A DNA stretch of 64,000 bases from Talpa occidentalis (lineage: Eukaryota > Chordata > Mammalia > Eulipotyphla > Talpidae). The translations under genes were made by a program, and so were the position numbers. Positions 46,858 through 59,345 of the stretch are shown here, one piece after another. Location of the stretch: positions 61,358,228 through 61,422,227 of the forward strand of contig NW_023605083.1 of the NCBI RefSeq assembly GCF_014898055.3, in the 5' to 3' direction. The notes under the pieces are model-generated. The model saw only the letters and a program-made list of their open reading frames with translations. It did not search any database and was not told the origin of the DNA. Within the stretch, counting starts at the first letter, position 1. Every line of letters begins with the position of its first letter.

Positions 46858-48546
46858 GGAAGAACTGAGGGCAGCTGGGTCTAGGTCAAGACCCTAGTCC
46901 TGCCTCTTACAATCTTTACCTTTGATGCTGCCTTTCCTTGTGGCCTCTGGAAGATGAGGAGGCCTGTTGCTTGCTGTCAAATGATAAACTCTGAGGTACC
47001 AAAAGAAGCAATCAGCAACAAAGCAGCAGTAGCACCTCTGCTACTCTAAAAGCATATTTAAGGATAAACTGCTGTGACAGATATAAAGGCCATCATAAGT
47101 TTGTGATCCAACACTCCCTTCTCCCCCCAACTAAATTCAACTAAATCTCTTTTTTCCTGGAAAGTGAAAACACTAAGAGCAAGTTCTGGAGTGGAACACC
47201 AGAAGGGATCTCCCGCCTTAAGTCAGCACATTAAGTTATCTAATTAGCTCTTCCGAGAGCGCCAGAACGTAGGATGTAAATGTCTTCTCCATTCACACCC
47301 AAATTGCCCAGGCAAAATATTTATTCTGGTTTTGATGAAGTTCTTCTCTTATGACTAAAAAAGGCTTGTTAAGTAGCATTGCTTAAGTATATAAGGTGTT
47401 GACGCAGGAACCTGGAGCTACAGAATTTAATTGGTAATACCTAGAGTACGTAGTTACATGTTTTGATGCTTTAGAGAATCCTCCAGTCTTGTTCTTCCCC
47501 AGTATTACATGGATTTTGTTTAGGGTAACATCTGTTGGGTGTGAACTAAGTGGTCCGCGCAATGGTAGAAAGAGGTTGGCTGCAACGTTCTGTGAGCTTT
47601 TCAGAAATTTATGTAACATATTGGCAGCATTTCTGCAAACCCACTAAAAAACTTAATTAGCTTTAAAAAACTAAAATACATCTCCAAACACATTTGACTT
47701 CTCAAGTTTCTGCAAACACCGTGATGATACATTTCTGTCAAATGGCAGCCATTTGCCAAATATCCTGATGACATTTAAATCTACGTCAGTCTTCCCCTCT
47801 TTGTTGGTCCTTTGCTGATGAAATTTTCTGAGTCCAGACTGAACATAAGTACTGATAGGGTACTCCTTTGTGCGTTGGGTTCTCTCCAGAAGGGAAGTGA
47901 TTTTCTCTGATAAGTTAATTTTCCAAGTAACTCATCAATAGCTCTGTCAGTTAGATTCCAGCTGATGAAAAGTCACATTAACACAATCTTATTCAATCCT
48001 CACAGTCAACCTAACGTTCTCAATGTTATTTCTATTTGGAGGAGGAAACAGGAGTGCCTTGAACTAGTTATTTTGAGTGTGATCAGGAGAAAAATTTTCC
48101 ACCCGTTGCTCCAAACTTTCCCGCTACATCCTGTTAGCTTGGCATTATGCTGACAAAGTTGGGGCTTCGATGGTCTCCCATTTCGCAGTGTGGGGTGTTG
48201 GCATCTGCTATACGACACCATATAACAGTCCCCCCTACCCTCGCTGCTGCCATTTAGCAGTAAGATATCAGTGGGGAAAAGATATCAGTGGGAAGTATGC
48301 AAGGGAACATGCTAGGTCTGCAGATTAAGAGCCTTTAGAAACCTGGCCTCCTGATCGTTACCCATCTCACAACCAGGAAACTACTCAGTCGATCCAGAGT
48401 TTGCTAAACATCAAAATGGCTTCACTTAGATGCACTATACCATGAAAGCATCCTTTTTCTATAAATCCTGTTAAGAAAACTGGCTTAACTTCCTCTTCTA
48501 CACAAAAACCACTATTTAAAAATGCCACATTAAAATTTTTATGTAA
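46858..48546. other. PTPN3 downstream flank, possibly distal 3'UTR
   Basis: No gene or confident repeat apart from a MIR-like fragment at about 47965-48065 ('tcacagtcaacctaacgttc'). If PTPN3 uses a distal poly(A) site its 3'UTR would extend into this stretch. A minus-strand AATAAA occurs near 47325. Confidence 0.4.
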
Positions 48547-48844
48547 TTTATTTTCCTTAAATAGTAATTTGCTACAATCCTGTCACAAATTTTTAAAAAA
48601 ATTTAACACAGTATTAACAAAGGCAGAATTCTTCAGGACAATCAAAATCATGGTGTACTTAGAATAAATTAACATCAAATGTGTTTATATTCAGATAGTC
48701 TGATCCTCTCCTTTGAAATGAAATGGAGACCATTGTAACTCATGGTGAATGTGCACATTTGTTCTTCTATACAGAGACTCTTTCTTTATATAAACTCAAC
48801 TGTAATTTGAATCAAGTTAGGAATCCTGAGAAACATTCACCCAT

Positions 48845-48886
<42 letters not shown>

Positions 48887-49867
48887 GCTGGGTTTCCCGT
48901 GGTGGTTTACTGACTAGATCTTTTCTCGGAAGGGCCAAAGATTCTGAATTTTTAGAGGCTATCCCATCTCTCCTCAGGAAAATCGTAAGGTTTCAAGTGT
49001 AAGAGCTTGAAGTAGCAGCAATACATGAAGTAGATTCAGTAGTCGATGATTCCAGTCTTGGGTGCTGAGCGTCCAGCAAGAGGTGCGCAGAGTAAGCACC
49101 TGCTTCTAAAAGTAACACACAACACAACGCCGAGAGCCCTCGCCCTCTGTCTCGACTGAAAATTCACCCAAGCCTCCATCACGAATCCGGTCCAGGCACT
49201 GGGTGTGAACCTGAAGAGGGCACTAATGCAGGGAGAAAGCGGGCATCTCGGACGTGATTCTCAGAAATACAAGCATCGGAAGTGGCAGGGAGGTGGGACA
49301 GAGAAAGGGAGGGCAGAGATGGTTCTGCTCGTCCTTTGGCCTGAAATCCCACCACCTTGCACTTAGTACATTCATCAGGGTGTCCTTAGCATCGGGGCAG
49401 GAGAATGCTAGTAGTTCCAGTTCCGCCTGGAAGCACAGAAAGCTCAGCCTTAGAGTCCTATACACAGACACCAAATATCAAGCAGCCCTCAATAGCCACA
49501 CCATCTTGTTTCTGGGAAGTCAACAACACTGCTGGCGTCCCCTCTGAACTGCCCAAGGATGGTTTACAGGAATAATGTGATATCTAGGGAAGAAGGCATG
49601 AGGACAGGCCCCGAACTGAGACTCCTTTTGCTTTTATCTCTGGAGGAATAACGCGGGCCTGAGTGATGCTGTAACTGCATGCGTTTCCTACACAGTTCCT
49701 ATGTACAGGATACCTTTCCTAGAGAAATTTAAAGTGCCTGGGTTCAAATGGGCTCATTCCTTTCCCACCGCCTACAGATTCCTCTTGCTGCTTCCAGAGA
49801 AGGTCTGTCCTGAAGGAGGATGTCCTTGGGAAGGAGGAATGAACGTATGAACGTTTTCACAGTTGTC
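48547..49867 (-). other. PTPN3: Candidate PTPN3 3'UTR
   Basis: This sequence follows the stop codon at 49868-49870. The first minus-strand AATAAA I find downstream is at 48552-48547 (TTTATT on the plus strand), which would give a 3'UTR of about 1.3 kb. More distal sites are possible. A CA repeat lies inside (48847-48883). Confidence 0.45.
48847..48883. repeat. (CA)n microsatellite
   Basis: An uninterrupted AC/CA run, probably within PTPN3 3'UTR or flank. Confidence 0.93.
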
Positions 49868-49945
49868 TTAACTGGGATCCAGCATTTGGACTAAACCTTC
49901 TTCACAAACTCGAAGAATGGCTTCGCACACAAACTTGTACTGGCT
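49868..49945 (-). CDS. PTPN3: PTPN3 last coding exon
   Basis: 78 bp, [20 protein letters not shown] then MLDPS and TAA (49870-49868). The acceptor is CTTTTCCAG. The exon continues as 3'UTR. RVCEEG has Cys where I recall Tyr in human PTPN3. Confidence 0.95.
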   Translation of the reverse strand, partial: SQYKFVCEAILRVCEEGLVQMLDPS

Positions 49946-52900
49946 CTGGAAAAGAAAAGAAGGCCATCAAATCCACCAGCAGCCCTGTAAACGCTGTATC
50001 ACACCCCACATGCGGTGCTTTCTTCATGTCACTCTTAAGTACAGTAAGTCCCTCCTTAACGACGTGAAGAATTTCTTGGAAGCTGGGGCTTGAAGTGAAA
50101 AGAGGACTGGTGATACCAGGTCCTCAAATAAGAGCTGTTTTGTTTAGCACTGGCTGAGATTTTTTGCTTTTATCAACCTTATAATGAAGAGTTGTTGAAA
50201 GAAACTTTAAGGATCTACTGTACTCTGCGTGCTAAGTGCCAGGGAAATAGCAGAAGAGATATATCTGTGAACTCACTACTCTGTACAGTAAGCAGTGAGG
50301 GCTACTTAACCAGAAAGGGCAGACCATGTGTGATGGACACACAGCAGAAAGAAGAATCCAGCCTAGGGGAATCAGCTTGGGGTGTAGATATTAGTGCACA
50401 CACGCATTGAGGGCTTGACAAAGACAGTCCATCCATTCCCAGAAGTTTGGCCCTGGCCACACGCCTGGACGAGGGAGAGAGGGCAGTGGGCCAGTGCTGG
50501 GGTTGAGGGCCGTGTGTTGAGGTAAGATCTACAGTTTTGTTTTAAAGAGGAACACCTGTAAAAGCTGCCCTCCAGGAAATGGCTACCTATATTAACAAAT
50601 GCCTAAGAAACTTAACTTAGTGACATGTACAGGGGAGAAGAAAGCATTAAAATGGAGCTTCACTGGTTAGGATAATCTACCAGGAAGATGTACTTTAAAA
50701 TTCTGAACCAGTGTCTTCACTCGCAAGGCCTTTTGTGCAGGACTGGCCCGGACCACACGCTCCAGAAGTGTTGGCCACTGTCACTATTTTTATGACTGGA
50801 TTCCCACTTACTGATGTCTGCACCATCATGGCGCGCTGGTCTCTCATCTTCCGAACAATATCCAGTGGGTACACTGGCAGGTTTCTCTCAATTAGGCACA
50901 TGGCTGTTTCCATGGTGACCAACACCCCGGTCCGACCTATTCCAGCACTGGAGTAGGAAAAGGAACACAGACTTGGGATTTGTTCAAGCAACATTTCTGC
51001 AGAGCCCAGCTGAACTCGCCAGTCCCCACATTCACTCAGCACTTTCCTCTGCTGACCTTTAAGAATACCAAACATGCACTCAGGGTATGCTTTCAACCTG
51101 GCTGAAGAAACCTCTCATTTATTCTGAGGCCAGGGAATTAAAGACCAACGGAAAGAAACCACCTTCAAGTGTAAAACCCACTCCCTGCCTTTCCCACATC
51201 TGTGAAGGTCAGTAGACTCAAGGACAGGGCGAAGAAGAGGGTGGGACTTTCTTCAAAATTCTGTACTATATTTAGAAGTTTATGCTTTGTAAAACTCCAC
51301 ATCTTTTGAGTAGTGAAGAACTAAGGTAAACAGCTTTGTGAAAGCAGAGAGCCCTGTGGGATTTAGGGCAGGGCTGGTGTCTGTCTACTTTCTCTAGGCC
51401 TTCTCCATGGAGTAGGGGGCATTAAAAAAACACCCCTGCCTCCACCACACACACAGACCCCCAACAAGACACAGTACCTGCAGTGAACTAAGATGGGTTT
51501 ACTGTCCACCCGGAGGGACCTCATGTAGTTGACAAATTCCAGGAAGTCCGAGGAGTCATCGGGGACACCATGGTCAGGCCACGCCACGTACTGGAGATGT
51601 GTCACAGTGTGCTCTTCCCCGGTCTGGGGAGACAAGGCAGCTGTGTGAGTCAGGGTGGGACCTGGCCTCCTGCCTCCTGCCTCCCTTGCCCAGACCCACC
51701 TGCCCTCTGTGCGTACTCTCCTCCAAGCGCCATCCTCAAGGGCTCAGCTCAGGCCACCTTCCCCAGAACTGCTTTCTTCATTTCTGCCCCTGGCGACTTC
51801 TCCCCAACACTCCTGTGGCCATTAGCACCACACAGGTTGCTTCTTTTTTAATGGGCCAAATGTAACGTGTAGTTTAGCATTTTAACCACTACTAGTCACA
51901 CAGTTCAGTGGTGCTCCCCATGTTCATAAAATGGTGCAAACATCACCATCACCCCATATGTGGGGGGTGCCTGAATCATGCGCTTTCCACACCACCCCGC
52001 AGCCTCTGGAAAAAGTTTCCAGAACCTTTCATCTTCTCAAACTGAACTTCTGTACCCAGTAAACACTAACTCTTCCTTCTCCCCTCCCCTGCCTGAGAGG
52101 TACCATTCTCTTGTCTCGATGACCTTGGCTACTCCAGGTATTCCATACATGTACAATTATATAATATTTTCCCTTTTTTGACTGGTCTATTTCACTTAGC
52201 ACAGGTATTTCAGGTTCATCCATGTGGTAATATGTATCGGGGGACAAGAGTCCCTGTATGGACAGACCACATTGCTTATCTATTCATTCATCAACAGACA
52301 CTTGGATCACTTCCACCTGCTGGCTGTGCAGTCCTGAAATGCTCCCCAGCTGAAAACACAGAGCAGACCTAGAACACAGCCTTCTTGGGACCACCATGGA
52401 TGCTGACGCCAACACCTATCTCTAGACTGTGGCCTCCTGGGGTCCCCACTCACCTCTGTGTTTGTGACCAGCATTTCCCGGAACACATAAGCGATGGTGC
52501 AGTCCTCTGACTGACACCGGATGTGAAAGGGGCCATGCTCCACGACGTCAGGAGGATCGGGCCAGTACTGGTGACACTTGGTCTGCAAGGGAACCACTTG
52601 AGTGTGAGCTCCCCACTGCTGCAGGGTGGCACGTGTTACATGTGGACATGCAGGAGGGGCGCTGAGCCAGAGCCCTCTCACTCACGCTAGGTCCCAGGCA
52701 AGGACCTTCCGCTCTATATGTTCTCTGAGAGGAACAGAGGAACCTCGCTTCTCCTGGAGAGTGGGGCAGAGATCTGTGTGCCAGGGTCAGGCTACACTCG
52801 AAAACCCGACCACGGCTGCAGCCTGAGTCACTTAGCTTCTTCGGTGCCAGGGTCCAACTGCTGGAAGAGCAGCAGAGGCTTCAGATGTAGGGCCTGGACT

Positions 52901-55900
52901 TAGGCGAAACCTCTCTATCCCAGCCACTCCTAACCCCAATTGTGCCCACTGCAGTCCCTCCGGCTGCCTCTGCTCTCACACCCTCCTTATACCTCACCCC
53001 TGCTTCATCATCCCCCTTAGCCCTTTGCAGCAGAATCCTCAGGGCACAGCAGTTAAGGGCACACACTTGGGAGTCAGACAGGACTCCGCTGGAATCTCAT
53101 TCTCTGCTTGTTAGCCACAGCACTTTGAACCTGCTACTTAATCTCTGATTTTTATATTCTTTGTCCAAAAACTAGGGACAGGACCTGCTTCCTAGGTGGT
53201 AACAGAGGTGGGGACAACGGTGTGCAGTGCTGGGCTCACTGTGGGAGTCAGGCCATTGTTACTGTTACTACAGGTGCCACGTTAACTTAAGGGTGATCAC
53301 AGATTCCACAGAAATGCAGACGAAAGAAATCCCCTAAGTGGGATGACCATTCCTTTGCACTTGAGCCTATCTCTGAGGTCCTTAAACGCTTTCCGAATTA
53401 CCTGAGTGGAGCTGACTCTCATCATATGTAGCAGATGAAACCAGGCTCAGTGGGATTAAGCAACTTGCTCAGGCTCTTAGGGCTGCCATGGGAGTGGGCT
53501 CTCAGGCTGTGGCTTCTGTGCAGCCAACTGATCTCACCTGCTACTTTCAACCTCTCCTCTAAACCCCGAAGCCTGCTCTTTGGCTATCATAGTACCTGCC
53601 TCTGACTTCAAAGCAAAATTCTGGCCGAGCTCTCCAACCCCAAGTAGTTCTATCCAAATCTGACTCATTCAAAAAGAATTCTTTTTCAAACCTATAGTTG
53701 CAACAACTTATGTAATAACATTTGTTTCTAGCTGAAGGGGAGTGTAAACCAACGGCATGTAATTTGTCTGGAATCAGCTCTTCTATTTTTATTTTCAAAT
53801 GTCACAGTAAATATTTGAAATTAAGGCATGCTGCTAGAAAGCTGGAGTGAAAAATTTACTTGTAAACATTAAACACGGGTATTCTGGTGAGTGCCCATGT
53901 CCTGTCCTGGCTTAGCCATCACGGGGCTGCTGACCACAGGTCCCGAGGCAGGTGGACATCCAAGCCTAGGGCTGCCTTATCTGTGCAGGTGGCCGAGATC
54001 TCCGCTGCAGCTCCCAAAGGTCCTGCCCACAGCACAGGACCTGACCTGAAACGACTGGTCTAGGTAAGGCAGAGCCACAGTCTCTGTATTTCCAGAGAGT
54101 CCAGAAAAATCTGACCAGAACTGGATTCTCTCTTTCATCCTTGATCAACTTTAGATTTGAGGTCTACTTGGAGCTGAATGCTTTGAGGTATAGTGGAAAC
54201 CCCGGGCTCCATCTTGGTTAATAAGTCACGCTAAGCTGGGTGATCCCGGGCAAGTTACTTCTCTGACTTTCTATTGCCACATTAATGTTGCCACCATGGG
54301 GAGTGATGACGCCTAAGCCTAATATCTTTTTTTGATTTTTTTTTTTTAAAATAAGGGAACTTTGGGCGACAACACTATATATGATTCAGAAATATCAGAC
54401 CCCAGCTCTTGGGTGTAGTCTACTAGCTAGTATCTTCTGTAAAGAATATGCCAAGTGCTAGACAGAACTTTTTATGGACATTATTTTCTCTTGGCCTCAA
54501 AGCAGCTCTCTGAGGTTGGCACTACTGCTGTCTGTGTTTTATACACGAGCAAACTGAGCCTCAGGGAATGAATTAACTTATGTCTGATCATACACACAAG
54601 TAGTGGGCATATGCAGCTGTAAAAAAATATTTTCTCCCAAAAAGAAAGGTGTGGGGAATGATTTCTCAATTGAGGGGCTATGGCTCTACGCACTGTATTC
54701 CCCCTATGAGGACGCCCACGAGGCTGAAGGGAGAATACAGTAAAAATCACTTTGGGTGGGACTGAAAACAGGGAGAAGGCAGAGTGATGCTGCCGCAGGA
54801 GTGTCTCACAGGCTGTGGTGAGCCGGCTCTGGAGGAAGCCTGCAGGTGCAGGCTCACGTGGGAGCAGCAGAGGCGCTGGCCACAGCCAGCCACATGCCTG
54901 CAGGGGTCCTGCCTGGCTAAAAGCACAATATGGGAGAAAATGGGACATGGTGAAAATGTCATCTCTCAGAAAAAGTAAGGGGCAAAGCTGCCAGTTTGGA
55001 GACAGACTCCTGATGGGCAAGAGCCAGCGGGTGGTGGGGAAGAAGATGAGACAGGGACCTCAGGATAAGGGCACAGGTCAGCTGAGCATCTGTAACAGGA
55101 GCGGGAGGGAACTAGGCAGCCTGGCTTTTAGAAGAGTGGGTTTCTTAACAATGATAAATAAGAGCAGTAAGTTCTTAGGGTCAGAGATAGTGAAGAAAAT
55201 GCCATGACTTCTGGAGACAGGAATCTCTAGGCAGGAATCTGATGGAACCAGCTGGAATAGGTTCAATTAGGAAGGACAGGCTGGGAAACAAAGAAACCCT
55301 CCAGGTCACAGGGAGGCCTCACCAGAACTCAGGTTCAGACTGGACACCCACATAAGAGGATAGGGACATAATCAGGGCAGAGCAGGGCAGGGCAGGCAGG
55401 ACCTATAAGAGTAGTTGGAGGAAGCTGGGGCCTGTTGGAGGGAAGAAAGGGCCTTTTCTGTTTAGTTTGAACAAGGGAAAGAAAGGGGTGTTAGCCAGGG
55501 CAGATCATCTGTCAGTAACCAGGCCTGCTGGAGTGTCTCATTTCTCTGCAGAGAAGAATGACCTTACAGCTGGGAAGGAGCGCCAGCTCTAAAGGGGAGA
55601 AGAAAGGGCAGCAAAGAGATGGGGCCCGCTGGCATGAGTGGGTTCAGGGATCATCTCCAATAAAGCATACCATGAACTCAACAACCTTATGAGGCAGGAG
55701 AGAGCACCTCCATGAAGAGGTTCTGTGAAAACCTGAAACATTTGGGCACCCAGAAGTAACAGGATAGGCCAATACAGCACAGCTTTCAAATGGGGAGACT
55801 GGTATATCTTAGAAAGGACACAGCAATAAACTTAATGTCTGTCATAAAATGCCAAATGGCCCGTGAAGGCTGGCAAAGGGTGGCATGACTGGAGGGAGAT

Positions 55901-58900
55901 TAGGAGATTGAGTCTGCATTAATCAAGACAGAATCACGTGGTGGGGAAGAATTTTTGTGTGTGTGTGCCATGGAAAGTCTTAATTTGGGTCTAGGACAGC
56001 TTTAACGTTATCTTCTAAACACTTTAACTCTCTTTTTATGAGAGTGTGAGTGGCCAAGCAGACCTTGGGCTCATAGCCTGCGAGGCAAAAATATTTAGAA
56101 TTTAATGACATTGTTGGTCTTTTTGTCTTTACATATGTCTTCTACTTACGGCAACTGATAATGGAATTCCATTTATGGTATAGCTTTTAAAGGACATTTA
56201 CTAAAGCAAAAAAGAATCACTTAAAAAAATAATAAGTAGTACAGTTCCCGCAATAATTGCTAAGGTGGTACCCAAATTACAACCACTACTGCCAGCTAAC
56301 ACTGATTTATAGAGTATTTACCATGTGCCACACATTCCTCTGAAAAGGCAACCTGCATTAACTCATTCACTTCCCTCACAATCCCACAAGACTGGTTCAA
56401 AAAAGGTGCCAGTCACTTCATAGCCTTTTCAAAACATAACTAGGAAATCACAAAAATTAAAATGAAATGTAAACAAAAATAAAAGTAGGCCAAAACAAGG
56501 CTTCCAGACAGGACACCAGATGATACCACAGAACCACTGCCTTGTGATTTTAGCAAAGTGTCTGATGATCTCCGTGGTAGCTGGGCAGACGAGGTGGAGA
56601 AACAGCCTGGGGTGGGAGCACTAACAACTGCCCTTCAAAGAGCGTCCTTAGGCTTCTGACTCATACCATTTTAGAAGGCTTCTACTGCCTCCTAGGACCT
56701 TTACATTTTCAACAGTGAAGAAAAGAACTTCTGAGTGACAAGCGCCAAGAGTTACCACAAATGACTGAAGAAAGCCTGGAGAGCCCCAGAGAACCCCCTG
56801 ATCTGATGACAGGAGCCACCCAGTGATGACGATCATGAATGAAACCCACCCTACCCCACCCCACCAGCAAACATTTGCTGGACACTTGCAACATGTAGTC
56901 TTCTCAGCTTCCTGTGTCTTCCCAAACCCCTCCAAGGTGGGCATTATTTTATCTCCATTTTATATGCAAGAAAGCTCAGTGTCAGAGAGGTTAATAAGTA
57001 AACTGCTCTGATGTCCCTGAGCAGCATGCAATATATAGGTTTTAAGAGTCAAGGACATGAGTACAAAATGGGGAAAACTGTCACATCGAGACAAAGTCCA
57101 GACAATTTCTGCTGACCACCACTTAATGGAAATTGAATCTGCAGCCTTTTGCAATTCCAAGATCATTTTCTGCTATTTGAAAGGGGACTGCACAGAAAAG
57201 AGAGGTAACTTATATCTTTCATGTGGTAGGAGAAGGTGGGGTGGGGGTTCAAAGAGATGTGGATTTCAACTTATTATGAGGGAGAATTTAAAAGTCAGAG
57301 CTGAACATCCACAAGATGGACCCTGGAAATGTTGTGGCAGAGGTGAGGCGTCATCAGCCTGGGACAATACAAGTAAAAGCCCTTTGCAAACCACGGGGCT
57401 CTTAGAACTAGCAGGAATTTCTACTTGCTGTTTTAGGTAAGAGGGTACATTATAATCCTGGCGTTGTCAACCACATACCCAAGCGAGGCCAGAAAGGCTG
57501 GGCGGAAGCCGCACACAGTATCAACATTAACTTGTGTTTGATTTTGGAATGTGTTTAGAAGCAAACATTTTACAACAAAGACATCAATATGAGTGCAGAG
57601 GTTAGAGAATTCTGGGTACAGAGGTGCCCTGCATACTGACTTCTGTTAAATAATCAATGATCTGTCCTGATGAAAACACACATCTGGCCAAGTACAGTAT
57701 CGAGTCCACTGCTCTCCTAAAGTACGTCTTACCCATCTGTGCATCAGATTTTGCTTTAACAAGCAGAGACTGGAATTTCTTCTACTTTTCAGCACTACTG
57801 AGAACCTGGCACCCATATTGCTGGTCACAGGACCAGCACTTGTCTGGGGGGTGACGCCAAAACTGATGCAGGGGTTTTGGACAGGTGAGGTGAGGCCAGG
57901 GGAACTGTTCTGGGCTTGTTATGATGGGTCTGAGCTGGGAGTGAGAGGGGCTGTCTGACTATTTTCAGCTTGGGGGAAACTGGGGAGTGGGCTGAAAGAG
58001 CACCGAGCTCCTGTCATTGGCAGCTCCAACAACAGTGTCCATTAGCAGCTCCCAGCCGTTCATGGGTCAAGTAGGGGCTGGACTAGATAACACTGAGGAC
58101 CCTCTCCAGTCCTGAGACTCATATTAGCTGGAGCACATGTGACACAGCACATATTTGAGTTGGAAATCAAGTCACTTACCCGTCCTCGCTCTGTGAGAGT
58201 CGTTAACATGATGATGAGTGATAACTTCTGATCCCAGATGACCTGCCAAAACTGTGCACAGGTATGGGGCAGGGGTCCCTGAGCAGCAATGTACCTGTTT
58301 ACAAGGTCAGCCGCAGAGATGTCCATCTGGCAAGAGATGAAGGCATTGGCATTAGAATCTGTTACTGCTGCAGAGGGACAGGCAATAGGACCCTAAACTC
58401 TCCTACTTGGTAAGTGACATCACATTAGTGGGATCTATCAACTTACAGCACATAAGAAAAATCAAAGAGAAAGTAATTTTTAAAATCCTCGAGAGGTATC
58501 TCACAGTAACGGTTAAGACAGTTAAGATACATGTGGATGATACTCAAAAAACAGGCGAAAGACAGAAATGTGCCTACAAGGTGGCAGAAGAGTTTTTCTC
58601 TCGTTGCTCTACCCCAAATAGAATCAAAACTGGGAATCTGCGAGTCTTTCACTAGGCAGGGTTTGTAACCAAATCTGTTTTTATTTAAAGCAGAAATCAC
58701 ACACGCATATATCACCAATTTTTGTTGCACTTTGCTTTCCATGTGGCTCCTGATGACTGTACCATGAGTTCACTCATCTTAACATGGCATGCTAAGATGG
58801 TATCAGGGTGCCAGGGGGTCCCCCTCCCAGCCAGCTCTTTTGCCTTTTCCCTTCTGAACTGAGCCCTTTCTTTGAAAGAACACTCAGGACCTGCAGCGCT

Positions 58901-59302
58901 GTGGAGTGGCACTGTGATTCACTCATTTTCAGGCAGCGAAGGTAAACAGAGGTGCCTGATTCATGGCTAGTGGATGCTTCAGTTAATGGCTTGTTCAACC
59001 TGGTCTCAGCCCCTAGTTAACTGAAAGAGACTGCACTGAGCAGTCTGGACACCCTCACCCTTCCTGACACTGCTTTCAAGACACCAGGACTCCTGAAGGA
59101 GGGACACAGGTCACAGGAGTTTGGACTCATTGATCAGCCATATTGATGAGGGCAGTTCCTGATATTTTGCTATAATTTGAGAACTTCACCTAAGAAAAAT
59201 TTGGATTTCATCATTTAGATCAAAGATTGGCAAACTAAGGCCTGAGGGCCAAGTCCAGCTTCTGCCTTGCTGGCTAAGAGTTGTTGTTTACAAAGCTGTA
59301 TT

Positions 59303-59345
<43 letters not shown>

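Noticed and set aside
54481..55020. 179-codon minus-strand frame inside a PTPN3 intron
   Set aside because: It overlaps a MIR-like repeat and matches nothing known; the joined PTPN3 reading frame does not need it.
58060..58326. ATG at 58326 as a PTPN3 start codon
   Set aside because: It is the first codon of an internal exon preceded by an acceptor, with upstream exons in frame at 60947-61008 and 61285-61375.
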